In this document: one piece after another, positions 45,990 to 56,335 of the stretch
Numbering within the stretch: position 1 is the first letter of the stretch
Layout: every line of letters begins with the position of its first letter
DNA from: Labyrinthula sp. Ha
Taxonomy: Eukaryota > Sar > Bigyra > Labyrinthulida > Labyrinthulaceae
Reading direction: 5' to 3'
Length of the DNA: 64,000 nucleotides
Assembly (NCBI GenBank): GCA_015227615.1
Contig: JAALGZ010000041.1
Coordinates: 62,001 to 126,000, forward strand
Translations under genes and position numbers: made by a program
Notes under the pieces: generated by a model
The model's database searches: none
Seen by the model: the letters and a program-made list of their open reading frames with translations, nothing else
Told to the model about the DNA's origin: nothing

Positions 45990-47591
45990 TTACGCAGTCT
46001 CAGCTTCCACTTCTTCCTCTCCCAGTTCAAGTTGCGCCAAATGGGTGACCATTCTTGCTACCATAGCATCTCCCGTGATGTTTGTCATAACCTGGTGCCT
46101 GTCCAAGAACCAATCAATGGCAACAATAATAGCAAAGTTATCAGGGGTTCCACTTTCTCCAAAGATAGTGTTAAAAGCTGTGATCAACAGAACTAGATGG
46201 GAAGCTGGAATAGGGGCTGCTCCAGCAGACCCAATAGAGGAGATAAGAAGAATTAGAAACATACTAGCCGCGTTGATATCATCTTCGTGCCCGGATGTCA
46301 TGGCCAAGTAAACAATAGCAGGTGGAAAATATAAAGCCGTTCCATCCATGTTAATCGTAGCCTAAGAAGTGAAAAACAATATACAAAATACCCCGATCGG
46401 AAGTACAAAGTCTCTAATGGTTGGGGGAACTTGGCCAGTCTCAGTAACACATCTGAGGGTAACAGGAAGAGTAGCAGCCGAGGAAGAACATGCAAAGGCG
46501 AAAATCTGTGCAGGTATCAAGTATCTCATGTACTTGTACGGATTCGCTCTTGTCACAATAAAAAAGATAGAGGGATAGATGATTAGCAAGTGCGTGTAGT
46601 AGCCAAAAAGACATGCACCAACAAGAACCCCAATATCCTTAAAGGTTTGTGCAAGATCCGGTTCCCCACCAAGCGCTCCGGCAATTAATGAGAACACCCC
46701 CAGGGGTGTAAGATAAATAGCCATAGTAATGAGCTTGATCAACACATCGTTCAACTCGGACAAAAAGTCAAATAGAGTAGTCGGTTTTCTTGCCAAAGAT
46801 TGACTAGCAATTCCAAATACAATTGCAAAACAAACAACCCCCACGAACGCTCCATTATAAAACTCTAGCACAATGTTGCTAGGCACCATCTTTAAAAAAA
46901 TCCCCTCCTGCAGAGTTTGCGAAAATGATAAGTCCTCAAAATCTTCGCTAACAGTTACCAAATAGTTGTTGGTATTTAATAACTCGAAGTTTACTGAACT
47001 GTTTACATCCGCATCGTCGATTTCTCCTCCACACCCTAACGCTCCGGAATCAAGTACTTGCATATAACTTCCATCTAAGCACTGAAATCTGACAAATGAC
47101 TCGGAAGGTTCATCTTCAACCACTGAAAAGTTGTCTTTGAAAAGTAGCACGGCAATTAGACCCTCAATAGCTGCCATGAATGTTGTGAGCAAATAGCAGA
47201 GCATCGTGTACTTTCCAACACTTCCTGCTTTTCCTGCTTCAAGCATCTGAATAACGGCAAGGATGATGTTAACGAACACCATAGGTAGAACTACAACACT
47301 AAGTGTTCGAATAAACAGCTCCCCAGGCAAAGCAATCCAGCTGACTAAGACAGCGGAAGCTTCGAAGTTACTTAGAAGTATCCCGGTTATACCACCTGCG
47401 ATAGCACAGCCCAGGATTACAAGAGTCGCGATGATTTGCGTTCTGAGTGACATCTTCTTCGGAATATTCTCATTCTCCTCTGGATGGACCAGGTCTACTT
47501 TTGATTCTTTTCTCTCTTTATTTTCTTCTTGCTGTTCCGGGGAGAAGGCGGGGTTTTTGGCGGCTACTTCTTGAGCGGCTACCGAAGTCAT
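45990..47591 (-). CDS. Sodium:amino-acid/dicarboxylate symporter, EAAT/ASCT-like (SLC1/DAACS family)
   Basis: Exons 46392-47591 and 45990-46361 (30-nt intron 46362-46391, GTATTT...TTCTTAG) give 523 residues, normal for eukaryotic SLC1. The intron joins LPIG to ATINMDGTALY and restores the family motif. Also visible: a polar cytoplasmic N-terminus (1-45), first membrane helix IIATLVILGCAIAGGITGIL, the hairpin serine motif SSSAATLP (369-376), NMDGT (404-408), the second hairpin GSAGAAPIPASH (444-455) and the last helix DWFLDRHQVMTNITGDA. A large loop between helices 3 and 4, with acidic residues and possible N-glycosylation, is typical of eukaryotic members. In the last helix the Arg that holds the side-chain carboxylate in EAATs is Gln490, which suggests neutral amino-acid (ASCT-like) transport. 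Asp487 and Asn494 are kept. It is a trimeric membrane carrier in the family. Confidence 0.95.
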
Positions 47592-48900
47592 CTTTCCAGT
47601 TTCTGTTTGAGCTTTTGGTTTAGTAAAGAAATGGATATCTCAGCACAAGTGATTCCGGAAAAAGTCGGATATGTTTCCTAGTTAACACGAAGAAAAGTAT
47701 ACCGTGTCGGAGCTGTCGTTACTGAATCACCACGGGTTGTCATGAATTTCTCAGACCTGTTCACAAATGATGCATTTTATACTCCTACCCTTAAGAAAAT
47801 CTATATGATTGGTTTATTTTACCAATCATATGATGCAATTTTCTGTTTCTTTTAAAGAGACCTATTTACCGGCTATTCTTACTACTTTGAAACATAGTCT
47901 TTTCCTTGTGTTTTCTAAACCATTTACGAAGACTTAACTAATGACGCTTTCTTTCACAATAAATATATGTTTCAATATAGTAACAGCCCACCCTACGCTT
48001 ATGCGACTCACGTTTCAGGTACAGGAAGACATCCGGTTTCTCTAACAACAAACAAGCGCTGCATCGTATAGATATAATGACACCAGGGCTACTACAAGTA
48101 AGTGAGGAAGAACTATAGTTTTTCTAGCGTTTGGCTTTGAAGCTGTAGCTATTATTGGACGAATAAGTTTAGGTAAAAATACTTTTTGCGAAGAAGCAGG
48201 TTCCTTGTTGGATGGAGGGAAAGGTTGAAACAACTGAGTACGGAAAACACCTTTTCACTACTCTTTCTGGTTCTCTAGGGCTGTTGATTATCTTAAGGGA
48301 GTAGAGCATCAAGGCAATTTATTTTTGCCAATGCCTGTCACAACATTGCAGTTTTACAACCTACTCTTCTGTTGAGAAAGGTTCTCAAGTAGCAACCAGC
48401 TTTGGAGTTAGCGAAGAAATCAGCTGCATAAGGTTTCTCCAGAATGGCCAAAGTGCCCTAACCTTTCTTCTAGAATTGAATACTAGGAACCTGGTAAGAG
48501 GTTAAAGAAAGCTTCAGGATCCAATAGCGAGATTATTTCAGGCTGTGTAGCTTTGTTTTGCACTATTCAGCAAAGTAATCGTTTGCCCCATTGTGCAGCC
48601 CAAATTCACGGCTTACTAAGCTTTAACTATTACTACCAGCAATCAGTCCAGTAATAAGCAAACAACATGGATCCAGTGTGTTTGAAACTACATCATAAAA
48701 TATAAATAAAACTGAACCTACAAGAAAAAACCGAAGAGAAGGAAAATAGATATTCCACCTTATCAATCTTCCCTCGAATAATACGATATAGCAAAGCCAG
48801 TGCCATTTCATGTCTTATTTTTACTGGAGAAATAGTAATAACTTTAGCCCAACCTAAACATTTTCATGGAAGCCCTGCAACTGACACGCTTATAATATGG
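47592..48900. other. Upstream region of the symporter and gene-poor stretch
   Basis: It contains a perfect hairpin at 47803-47831, about 210 bp upstream of the symporter ATG. The part from 48000 to 48620 is less AT-rich, with short protein-like pieces on the plus strand (near 48130-48226, AFGFEAVAIIGRISLGKN) that do not join into a gene. No firm feature otherwise. Confidence 0.45.
47803..47831. repeat. Perfect 11-bp stem, 7-nt loop hairpin upstream of symporter
   Basis: ATATGATTGGT and its complement ACCAATCATAT flank the loop TTATTTT. It contains a CCAAT/ATTGG pair and could be a double binding site for a CCAAT-type factor or simply a palindrome. It is about 210 bp before the symporter ATG. 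Confidence 0.8.
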
Positions 48901-49119
48901 TTAACTTGAGTCTTTTTCTCTTGCGAGAGCAAATGAACTAGACAACAAAGTTGCCCCCATACATACACTGAACCCTGTTGATACTATTGCTACGGAACAA
49001 TAGCATAATACAACGTTGAACAGATATCCCTGTCAAAATCCAATCTTCAAACTTCCGCCAGCGGGAAACCTGATCTCTCGTTCCATTCACAATTCAAAAG
49101 AACTCTTCATCTTTTCCAT
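48901..49119 (-). pseudogene. Possible small membrane-protein gene, broken or with unresolved splicing
   Basis: On the minus strand the last 43 codons, from about 49029 to the stop at 48901, read GYLFNVVLCYCSVAIVSTGF then SVCMGATLLSSSFALAREKD. This is a hydrophobic helix with a charged end. Upstream, a different frame gives RDQVSRWRKFEDWILTG, which would join it naturally if one base of the GGG at about 49028-49030 were absent. In the unshifted frame an ATG at 49086 leads into a TGA. ATGs occur at 49119 and 49086. This could be a real small gene with a sequence error, a splice I did not find, or a pseudogene. Family unknown. Confidence 0.3.
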
Positions 49120-49285
49120 CGTTAACCGATAAATTTCGTGTTTCTTAACGGAAAGAAAAGAACGCTGAACATAGTTTATAGTTAAAATATTTGTAGATGT
49201 TTAGATAAAGAAGAACGTTGCAAATGAGTAAGAATAAGGTAACACATAATTTTGTTTTCATCTAGATGTATATCTGTTCAAAAAA

Positions 49286-49924
49286 TCAGGAGGAAAAGTC
49301 CTTGACATCATCCATAAAAGCTTTAAACTCTAAGGAAAAGTTGCTCTGTGTCGATTGGACACTCATTCGATTCGTGTCATTGCTTCTTCGATGAGAGCCC
49401 TTTGAATGAAGCATAGCTTGCTCTTCAACTTCGTCAAGCTTCGATTTTGCTTCATCTACATCTGATAACTTCATACTCCTATTGTTTTCCAAATTCTTCA
49501 AGCTAAAGTTACTTTGCTTATTTGCAGATGAAATCTTTGATTCTCTACGCAAATCCCTTGTTAAATTCTCAGGTTCGTTTTCTTCCTCTTCCTTGAATGG
49601 TTGAAGCAACCAATCCACATTGTCTTCGTCACTTTCACTGTCCCAATCAACCTCCTTTTTCTTTTTTGGGTTCTTCCTTGCTTCTTCTTCTTCCATGGCA
49701 ACTTTCAGCTCATTAAAGCTAAACCCAACCTCAGCAGTTCGCTTTTGAAACAAATGATCCTGCACTGCTTCATGCGCAGTCCGCCCCTGTGCTCTGCTTG
49801 CCCGAGATTCTCCACTTGCCCGACTTCCGACTACAGTCCCCCCTTTTGGTTTGGCGTACCCGCAAAGAAAAACGTTCACAATTCTGTCAAAGAATGATGG
49901 GGATTCTGTTATCCAACTTGACAT
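49286..49924 (-). CDS. Acidic, largely disordered protein of unknown function
   Basis: A single frame of 212 residues, ATG at 49924. The first 30 residues (MSSWITESPSFFDRIVNVFL) are amphipathic and may bind a membrane or partner. The rest is Glu/Lys/Ser-rich and probably disordered, with acidic blocks (DWDSESDEDNVDWLLQPF, EEEENEPEN) and basic runs (KNPKKKK). The short motif QSNFSL occurs twice (SLKNLE after the first, SLEFKAF after the second), and a related VGFSFNELK occurs earlier, so it may be a repeated docking motif. A GCCCAAAAT motif lies about 135 bp upstream. No known domain. Confidence 0.72.
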   Translation of the reverse strand: MSSWITESPSFFDRIVNVFLCGYAKPKGGTVVGSRASGESRASRAQGRTAHEAVQDHLFQKRTAEVGFSFNELKVAMEEEEARKNPKKKKEVDWDSESDEDNVDWLLQPFKEEEENEPENLTRDLRRESKISSANKQSNFSLKNLENNRSMKLSDVDEAKSKLDEVEEQAMLHSKGSHRRSNDTNRMSVQSTQSNFSLEFKAFMDDVKDFSS

Positions 49925-50057
49925 TGTCTTTTTGCTCTTGTTTTGGGAAAGTAACTATTGTAATTTCTCCTGGATTCAAGACTTGGTTGTTACGCTTTTT
50001 TATTCTTGGTTGTTTATAAAATGCAGTTAACGGTTACGTCTCCTTATATATAGTATA

Positions 50058-50069
50058 CAATTTTGGGCT
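50058..50069 (-). promoter_or_regulatory. GCCCAAAAT upstream motif (gene ending 49924)
   Basis: CAATTTTGGGCT on the plus strand, AGCCCAAAATTG on the coding strand, about 135 bp before the ATG at 49924. Confidence 0.4.
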
Positions 50070-50586
50070 AGCTAGAGAGTTTAAATGGACTAAGACTTAA
50101 CGGATATGGCTATTTTATAGCAAAGTTGGTCCGACTTAGTTTCAGTGGTGTTTTAGTATATAATGCTGGGAGAATTGGGTGAATATGGGTTCGATTCGTG
50201 CCAATCAAATTTATTGTAAAATGACTGTCTTAAGAAAACATGGCAAATTTTATGTTACTTTTAAGTAATGATATTCTTCCCAGTTATTTTACGTCTTTCT
50301 TATAGTTATTCAACTTGTTTGTATAAGTCTTATAGTACAGACCTTCTATGAAGAGTTTTATTTCTTCTTAGAAGATTGTTTAGGGTCTTGAAAATTTAAG
50401 AGTTAAAATACATTATTCTTAGTTTTTAATGTTGTTAAAATAACACAGCTTAACAACCTGAATACCTTTTCATAGCTCTAAGCTAAACATTAAGTTTTTA
50501 CTGATATGAAACTAATGTAATGCCAATCAAACTTGAACAAATTAGTTTTCCTTGTAGCTAAACTTAGGCTTTGTTTAATCCAGACC

Positions 50587-50688
50587 ATGCCGGAAATAGT
50601 GAGGAACCTTACTCCTGCCCGTTTTAAGTTGAAGCCTTTCTGTCTGAAGTATACTGCCGTGTATCCTGCCCGCCGCCCACTGTTCTGA
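50587..50688 (+). CDS. Doubtful 33-residue small frame
   Basis: From ATG (ACCATGCC) to TGA: MPEIVRNLTPARFKLKPF and onward to YPARRPLF. The segment is clearly richer in G+C than its surroundings and has a basic, Pro-containing product. It may be a tiny gene or the first exon of one, or a chance frame in a structured non-coding RNA. There is no homology I can name. Confidence 0.22.
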   Translation: MPEIVRNLTPARFKLKPFCLKYTAVYPARRPLF

Positions 50689-53600
50689 TTGATCTTGCGC
50701 CAAGTTAGATCCGAGAGATAGCTCTAAGAAACCTTTTCTCTTCTTGTGGTTTTATTAGTCTCAGAAGTCAATGTTTGTAAAAACTTTTTGAATATTTAGT
50801 AAACAGCCTTATTTTCATGCTAAGTTTCTGCCTTAAGAACAGCTACAAATGATCTAAATGAAGGAAAAATTTTGCGGTCTCTACCTGCATGACGATTAAA
50901 TTTTATAATGTTCATCTTTTTATTTGTTAGAATGTCGAAGTGATCGTATTCCAGGCAACTGAAACAGGTCAATTGTTCTCTGTTATCTACTCATTAGACA
51001 ATACTTTGATGATCTTTGGGGCTTCGAATATCGTTTTTACAGGTCTTCGGTGAAACTTTGGTCTTAAATCTCACATATGAAGCACCTACAAATTAAAATG
51101 CTGAAGGATATTAGTACTTACTACAGAAATCAGCGAGTTGCCTCAGCCAGTTAGAATGAAGGTTTGCATTTTGTTCACAAGGTTTTGTCAAAATTAAAAA
51201 GGAGTAAATAAGAATAAATAATGTTACTTATTGCATGTCATCTTAGAAGAAATGTTTCGGCTCTTTAACTACAAAAAAAAAATTGTACTAAAAGTTGCTT
51301 TAAGATGGGCCTTGATACTACATTCAAAATAACTGGATCACGACGCCGTTAAGAAATCTTTCTGCAAAGAGCACTAGTAATAATTTTAGAACCTGCTTTC
51401 ATATTTTACTCTGTATTATGGTGTCGCGATAAAAAGGCTGAGCCGCTATTATTTATAGAGCTAGCTTACTGATGCAGAGTGGAAAAACTCGTAGTAGACC
51501 CTTATTCCTACAGCTTTGAACTAATAATTTTTTTTCAGTTTTCATTACCCACTTCTTAACAAAAGTAACGATAATTATTGATAAGCTAATGAGACTACTA
51601 TTCTGCACTCTTATTTAGTAAAGCATTAAAATCTAGTTGCCATAGGTTTAAACTCATGAAATATTCAACTTCTGATGGGCATTATTGCGCAGCACACGTT
51701 TCTTACTGTGCTGATGTGTTGACGAATTCGCGCTGAATATGACCTTGTAATACTTTTTGTGAATAGTTGTAACTAACAATTTAATTAACTATGGTCGTAT
51801 AATAACTCATGGTGCAAAACAATGTGTAGAACAATGTGCAATGAATGAATACCGTCTATTTCTTCTGCTGCAGTCAATGTTGTCGAGACTTCTTTGCTTG
51901 CACCAACATTAATCGAGTGAATGATCTTGTTAACATTAAATATCCCAAGTAACTTTACCAAAGAAATTACATAATACCTAGGGAACCGCACTACCAAGTT
52001 TGCACAGATGGAGTTACTTTAAACTATTAGTCACAACAGTTACCTTCAAAGCCTTGTTCGTTTTCGATAACATCTTGAATTGTGGTCGATTCTCCAATGT
52101 GGCCACAGAACAGTAGAAATTCTTTGAGATTCACTATTTTAAACTCTGTTATTTGTTACCACATGCTTTTTTTCTTTGTTTGAACTGTACTATGGGATTG
52201 GTGCAATTGGATCCTCCTCTGTGCTTCTAGCCCGCAAGGCTGTAATTACCTCTCCATCTTGGTTAATTTCAATGCATTCGCAGAGCTGCTAAACTTACTC
52301 TTCTATGTGTTATTCAATACATGGTGTTAGAGCAGACGACTTGTCTTATGTATAAACACTAGTAAGTGCAAAGCCCTATTCAAAGGAAAACCAATGAAGT
52401 TCAGACATATGTAGAAGGGGAAATAAAAAACTTAGTACTTTGTTACCTTCACTCGGATCATTAAAATGTAGTATTTTAAACCAATATTTCTAGCTCATCT
52501 ACTGTACTTTTGGAGGTATGATTATTCCCCATTTATTTCATGGTACATGTGTTTTCTTGGTTGATTCTTGTTACTACGAATAGTTTTATAATGGACGTTA
52601 GAAAATATTAACAATCACAAAAAACTTCACATTCATTTTGAAGAAGTCGAAAGTCGTACTTACCAGTCATCCACTATGAAAGAAAAGAGAATTAGACGAT
52701 TACTGGCGAATTCTACAAGTGTGTATACTGATCTTTAACGCTAAAACTCGAAGCTAATAAAACAAGAAGTTTGCAAAAATATGAATACTTATAGTAACTA
52801 GTACAATACCTTCTAGCTAATGTTTTCAATTCTTCATCAAATGTTATAGCGCAGCCCACCGGGTCTTACACATTACAATGTACTTTTATCAATATATATA
52901 TATTGTCATAGTTTCTAAGAATGTTAAGTGTAGGTATTGGTTACTAAATTACTAGTTTCTCAGGATTGAAACTTTAGTGGAAGGCGTACTTGAGGGAAAA
53001 ATCATAGTTTGAAATTATCAACATAGAATTTTTATACATGAACCAAAAACCCTGTTTAATATGACTCAAGAAGCTTGTTCTATATACAGAGAGTTTAGAC
53101 GGGTATATTTGCGGTAGATGTATTTCACTGAAACATGTGAAAATATTAACAGTAATTTTCTTATTTGAATACTTGCCCTTATGCTTCCGTAAATAGTTAT
53201 TACTTCTTGGGCTGAGCTTCAATAAAAACCAACTACAAATGCAAATTCAATTAGTTTTCTTTTACATAAGGTTTCTTGGGCAGGAATGAACATCCAAGGA
53301 ACAAATACGAGCATCTTTATTAAACCCTGTACTTGTAGTAACTAATAATAAAGTTTAGATACTCTAAGTCGGCCCCTAGATATGCTACATGTGTTTTGTG
53401 AAAGTTTCTCCCAACGCTATTATCATAGACCATTTCGAGCAACTCTATTTTTAATAGGTTGCTATATTTTTAATTCCTAGAACTACTTCATACAGCGTAT
53501 TAAAGATTATTCCTTCTTAATTTGGATCGCTTCGTAATTCATTATGATTAAATAAAAGTTTGTACGCACAAAATAAATGGGCCTTCAACTTTTTTGATTT

Positions 53601-55870
53601 AGCATTAGATTGTTGCTCTGTTTACAACAATATCAAATGACCTCGGTATTATAATTATCTACTACCTATAACTTAAACCAAATAGATACTAATATACGTA
53701 GCAGTGAAATAAAGCATGTTATAAAATAATTGTGATCAAATTATAAACTAGTTACAAGTTTGAACCAATAAATTCTAACTTGCATTATTGAACGCTACTT
53801 CCTATCGCTATGTGCAAATTTTTTAGTTTATTGCGTATATTGGTGCTAAATGTTTTGTTTCCATTTGTTATTAAGAGAAAACATAGATCATCTTGATGTG
53901 TATGTATAATTTTCAAAGAAAAACTATTTAATTTTTAAGGTAATTTTCCTGTGCGTCAATTTTGGTTCTACTATATTATTTCCTAATTTGCGGTAGCTAA
54001 CTAGCTATATAATATTCTTCGCAGATTTCAGTAGATCTCAGTGGGTTATTTTTCACCCTGAATAGAGTCAACTCGCCGCTTAGTTCCTATTTACTAATAT
54101 TTTCACTAAACAAGCTGATTAATATGTGGAGAAGTCGAATTTATGACATAGCATCTAATGCATTGCAAGCTGGGCCACATATGATCTTAAAATGTTTTTA
54201 TCAGAGTGCAAAAGAGAATATGCACCTTCAGTCCTCTTGCGGAATTATATTACTAACATCAAGGAGTGAGGCAAATGTGTAATATACCACCTAGTTCTTG
54301 TCACTTAACATGTGCCAAGCTACTGAACACAACACCGATACATAAAGTAATAAAAAAATCAATTCAGTTTGATGTCAATCTGTACCAAAGAGCATCATCT
54401 GGGCGAGATCTTTGGAAAATCTTAGGTAAATGGGATATCTGATAAGAAGTGGCGTAAAGCCCATGCGTTGCATCAAGTACCCATATATAAAGATTCAATT
54501 TGAAAACTAATATACATATGCATATATTATTTGCCTTTTATTATTAGGACAAGTTTCATAACCCCGAAAATACAGCGTAAGAGTAAATAAAAGTGTTCTT
54601 AATAACCTATTTCTGCAGGAATAGCCAGATACAACCTTTATGAACCAATATTTACTTGCTTAATATCACCTATACGGACCTAACAAGAAAGCAAGTGAGA
54701 ATGAAGTTATTTAACCTTTTTGTCAGATTCTGCTTAGCTGCAAGAGACTTGGTAAATTATTAAAAAAATATTCGATTGCACAAATAAAAATTTAATTCGT
54801 AGGCAACTTGAGTAGATATCTCTAATTTCAGCTAACTGTTTAATTGACAAACTCATGTGCTTGTTAGATATTGTAGAGACTTAATACAGTCTGAGCTTAT
54901 TTTATATTAAACCTATTTTCAACTAACTTATATTTTTTGGTCCATTATGTGAATAGTTTAACTGTATCTAACTTGTTTTGTATAAGTTCTAAGCTCTAAT
55001 TCCCTTACGAATGCCTTTAATACCTGATCTTCGTTTACTCTGGTCTAAATTGACTTGATATCTTTCTGTGCGGACCTCAAATTGTTACGTTTCAGAATAT
55101 TATGAGTTTCTCTATAATGGAATAAACAACTATTTTGCCGCTGAAAAGTATGTGACCTAACTTGTTCACTCAACTTTAGTCATATATTTATTAAGTATCA
55201 CAAATCAACAGCGTGTACGAGTAGCCTCTTGTGCACTGTTTACTATTGATAAAGAGTATATTAGTGCTTATATATATTACATATAACACTGATAAGGAAA
55301 CCTCCAGAACAACTTTTATCAAACAAGCTAAGCAATAACATGATTGAAACAACTAATTAATTTCATCTTCAACGAAAGCAGTTGAGTTAGTGTTCCTTAA
55401 AGATAAGAAATCATCATGCCTTGGAGCTTTCGCATCAAAAAATATAAAAAAATATTTTTAAAGTAATTTAAACCTCTCTAAGTTGAAAACAGTCAAAAAG
55501 ACTAAGTAACCTACTGTTAGCTGATTCTTAAGCCTATTTTTACAGGTCATAGTGGTCTAGATCGAGTTTATAAAGCTTATTTTCTGAGCAATCCAATTAA
55601 TTCTACTATGCAGAGCCTTATACCAGGACTATTTTAAGATTAATAGACTTCTCACACTTGAATACTGCCGAGGAATAAGTCACTCAGCTCTTAAGTTTTA
55701 TGTTTTTCTACTCCGGAGTAGGATTCTCCTAAGTTTCATTGGCCGAATTTTTAATTGCCCAAACTTTTTTTTTAAATCAAACCAACAAAAGCAAGATAAA
55801 AACTTTGAAATCATGACAGTTGCATGATAAAGTACAAGACAGGACAAATCTAGTACCCCGAAAACACAAT

Positions 55871-56335
55871 AATTTACAAGATTTGGCAAAATTATACAAG
55901 ATTTAACAATATTTTACAAGATTTAAGAAGATTTAAAACATATTACAAGATTTAAAAATATTGAGGAAATTTGAGTGCAACAAGAGAACCAGGAAACAGA
56001 AAAGATAAATATTGAATAAGATTTAGTGCTGCTCAGAGGATTAAAAACGCAGATTTTACTCAAACCAAAACTCAGGGGTCAGGATTATTTAAAGCAAAAG
56101 GGAGGGGGTTTAACATTTATATTAAAAAAAACAAGTTCAAGATACTACATTTCAAGAAAACAAGTTCAAGAATTTATATTTCAAAAAAATTTTTCGAGAT
56201 TTATATTCAACAAAAAAGTTCAAGAATTTATATTCAAGAATTTATATTTAAAAAAAAAAGGGAGGGGGTTTGGGTTCAAGGATTTATGTTCAAGGTTCAA
56301 GATTTATATTTAAAAAGAAAAGTTCAAGAAAAAGA
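55871..56335. repeat. Degenerate simple repeats in the MULE 3' region
   Basis: Two families of short repeats: ACAAGATTTAA-like units (about 55871-55970) and TTCAAGAATTTATATT-like units (about 56130-56330), with two GGGAGGGGGTTT patches at about 56100 and 56260. They lie between the transposase stop and the left inverted end and may have expanded by slippage. Confidence 0.7.

Larger units (their letters stand above)
49925..55694. other. Gene-poor AT-rich stretch
   Basis: About 5.8 kb. It carries the upstream motif at 50058-50069 and a short GC-richer small frame at 50587-50688. The rest is AT-rich with stops in every frame. A tRNA-like TTCGA arm near 50190 does not fold. The stretch ends at the target duplication of the MULE. 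Confidence 0.5.

Noticed and set aside
48042-48233. 63-codon minus-strand frame with a hydrophobic tail
   Set aside because: It has no ATG start, and the opposite strand looks equally protein-like in part; neither joins to further exons.
50140-50210. tRNA-like signals (TTTCAGTGGT and GGGTTCGATTCGTGCC)
   Set aside because: The arms do not pair: there is no matching acceptor stem and no T-stem, so at most a relic.
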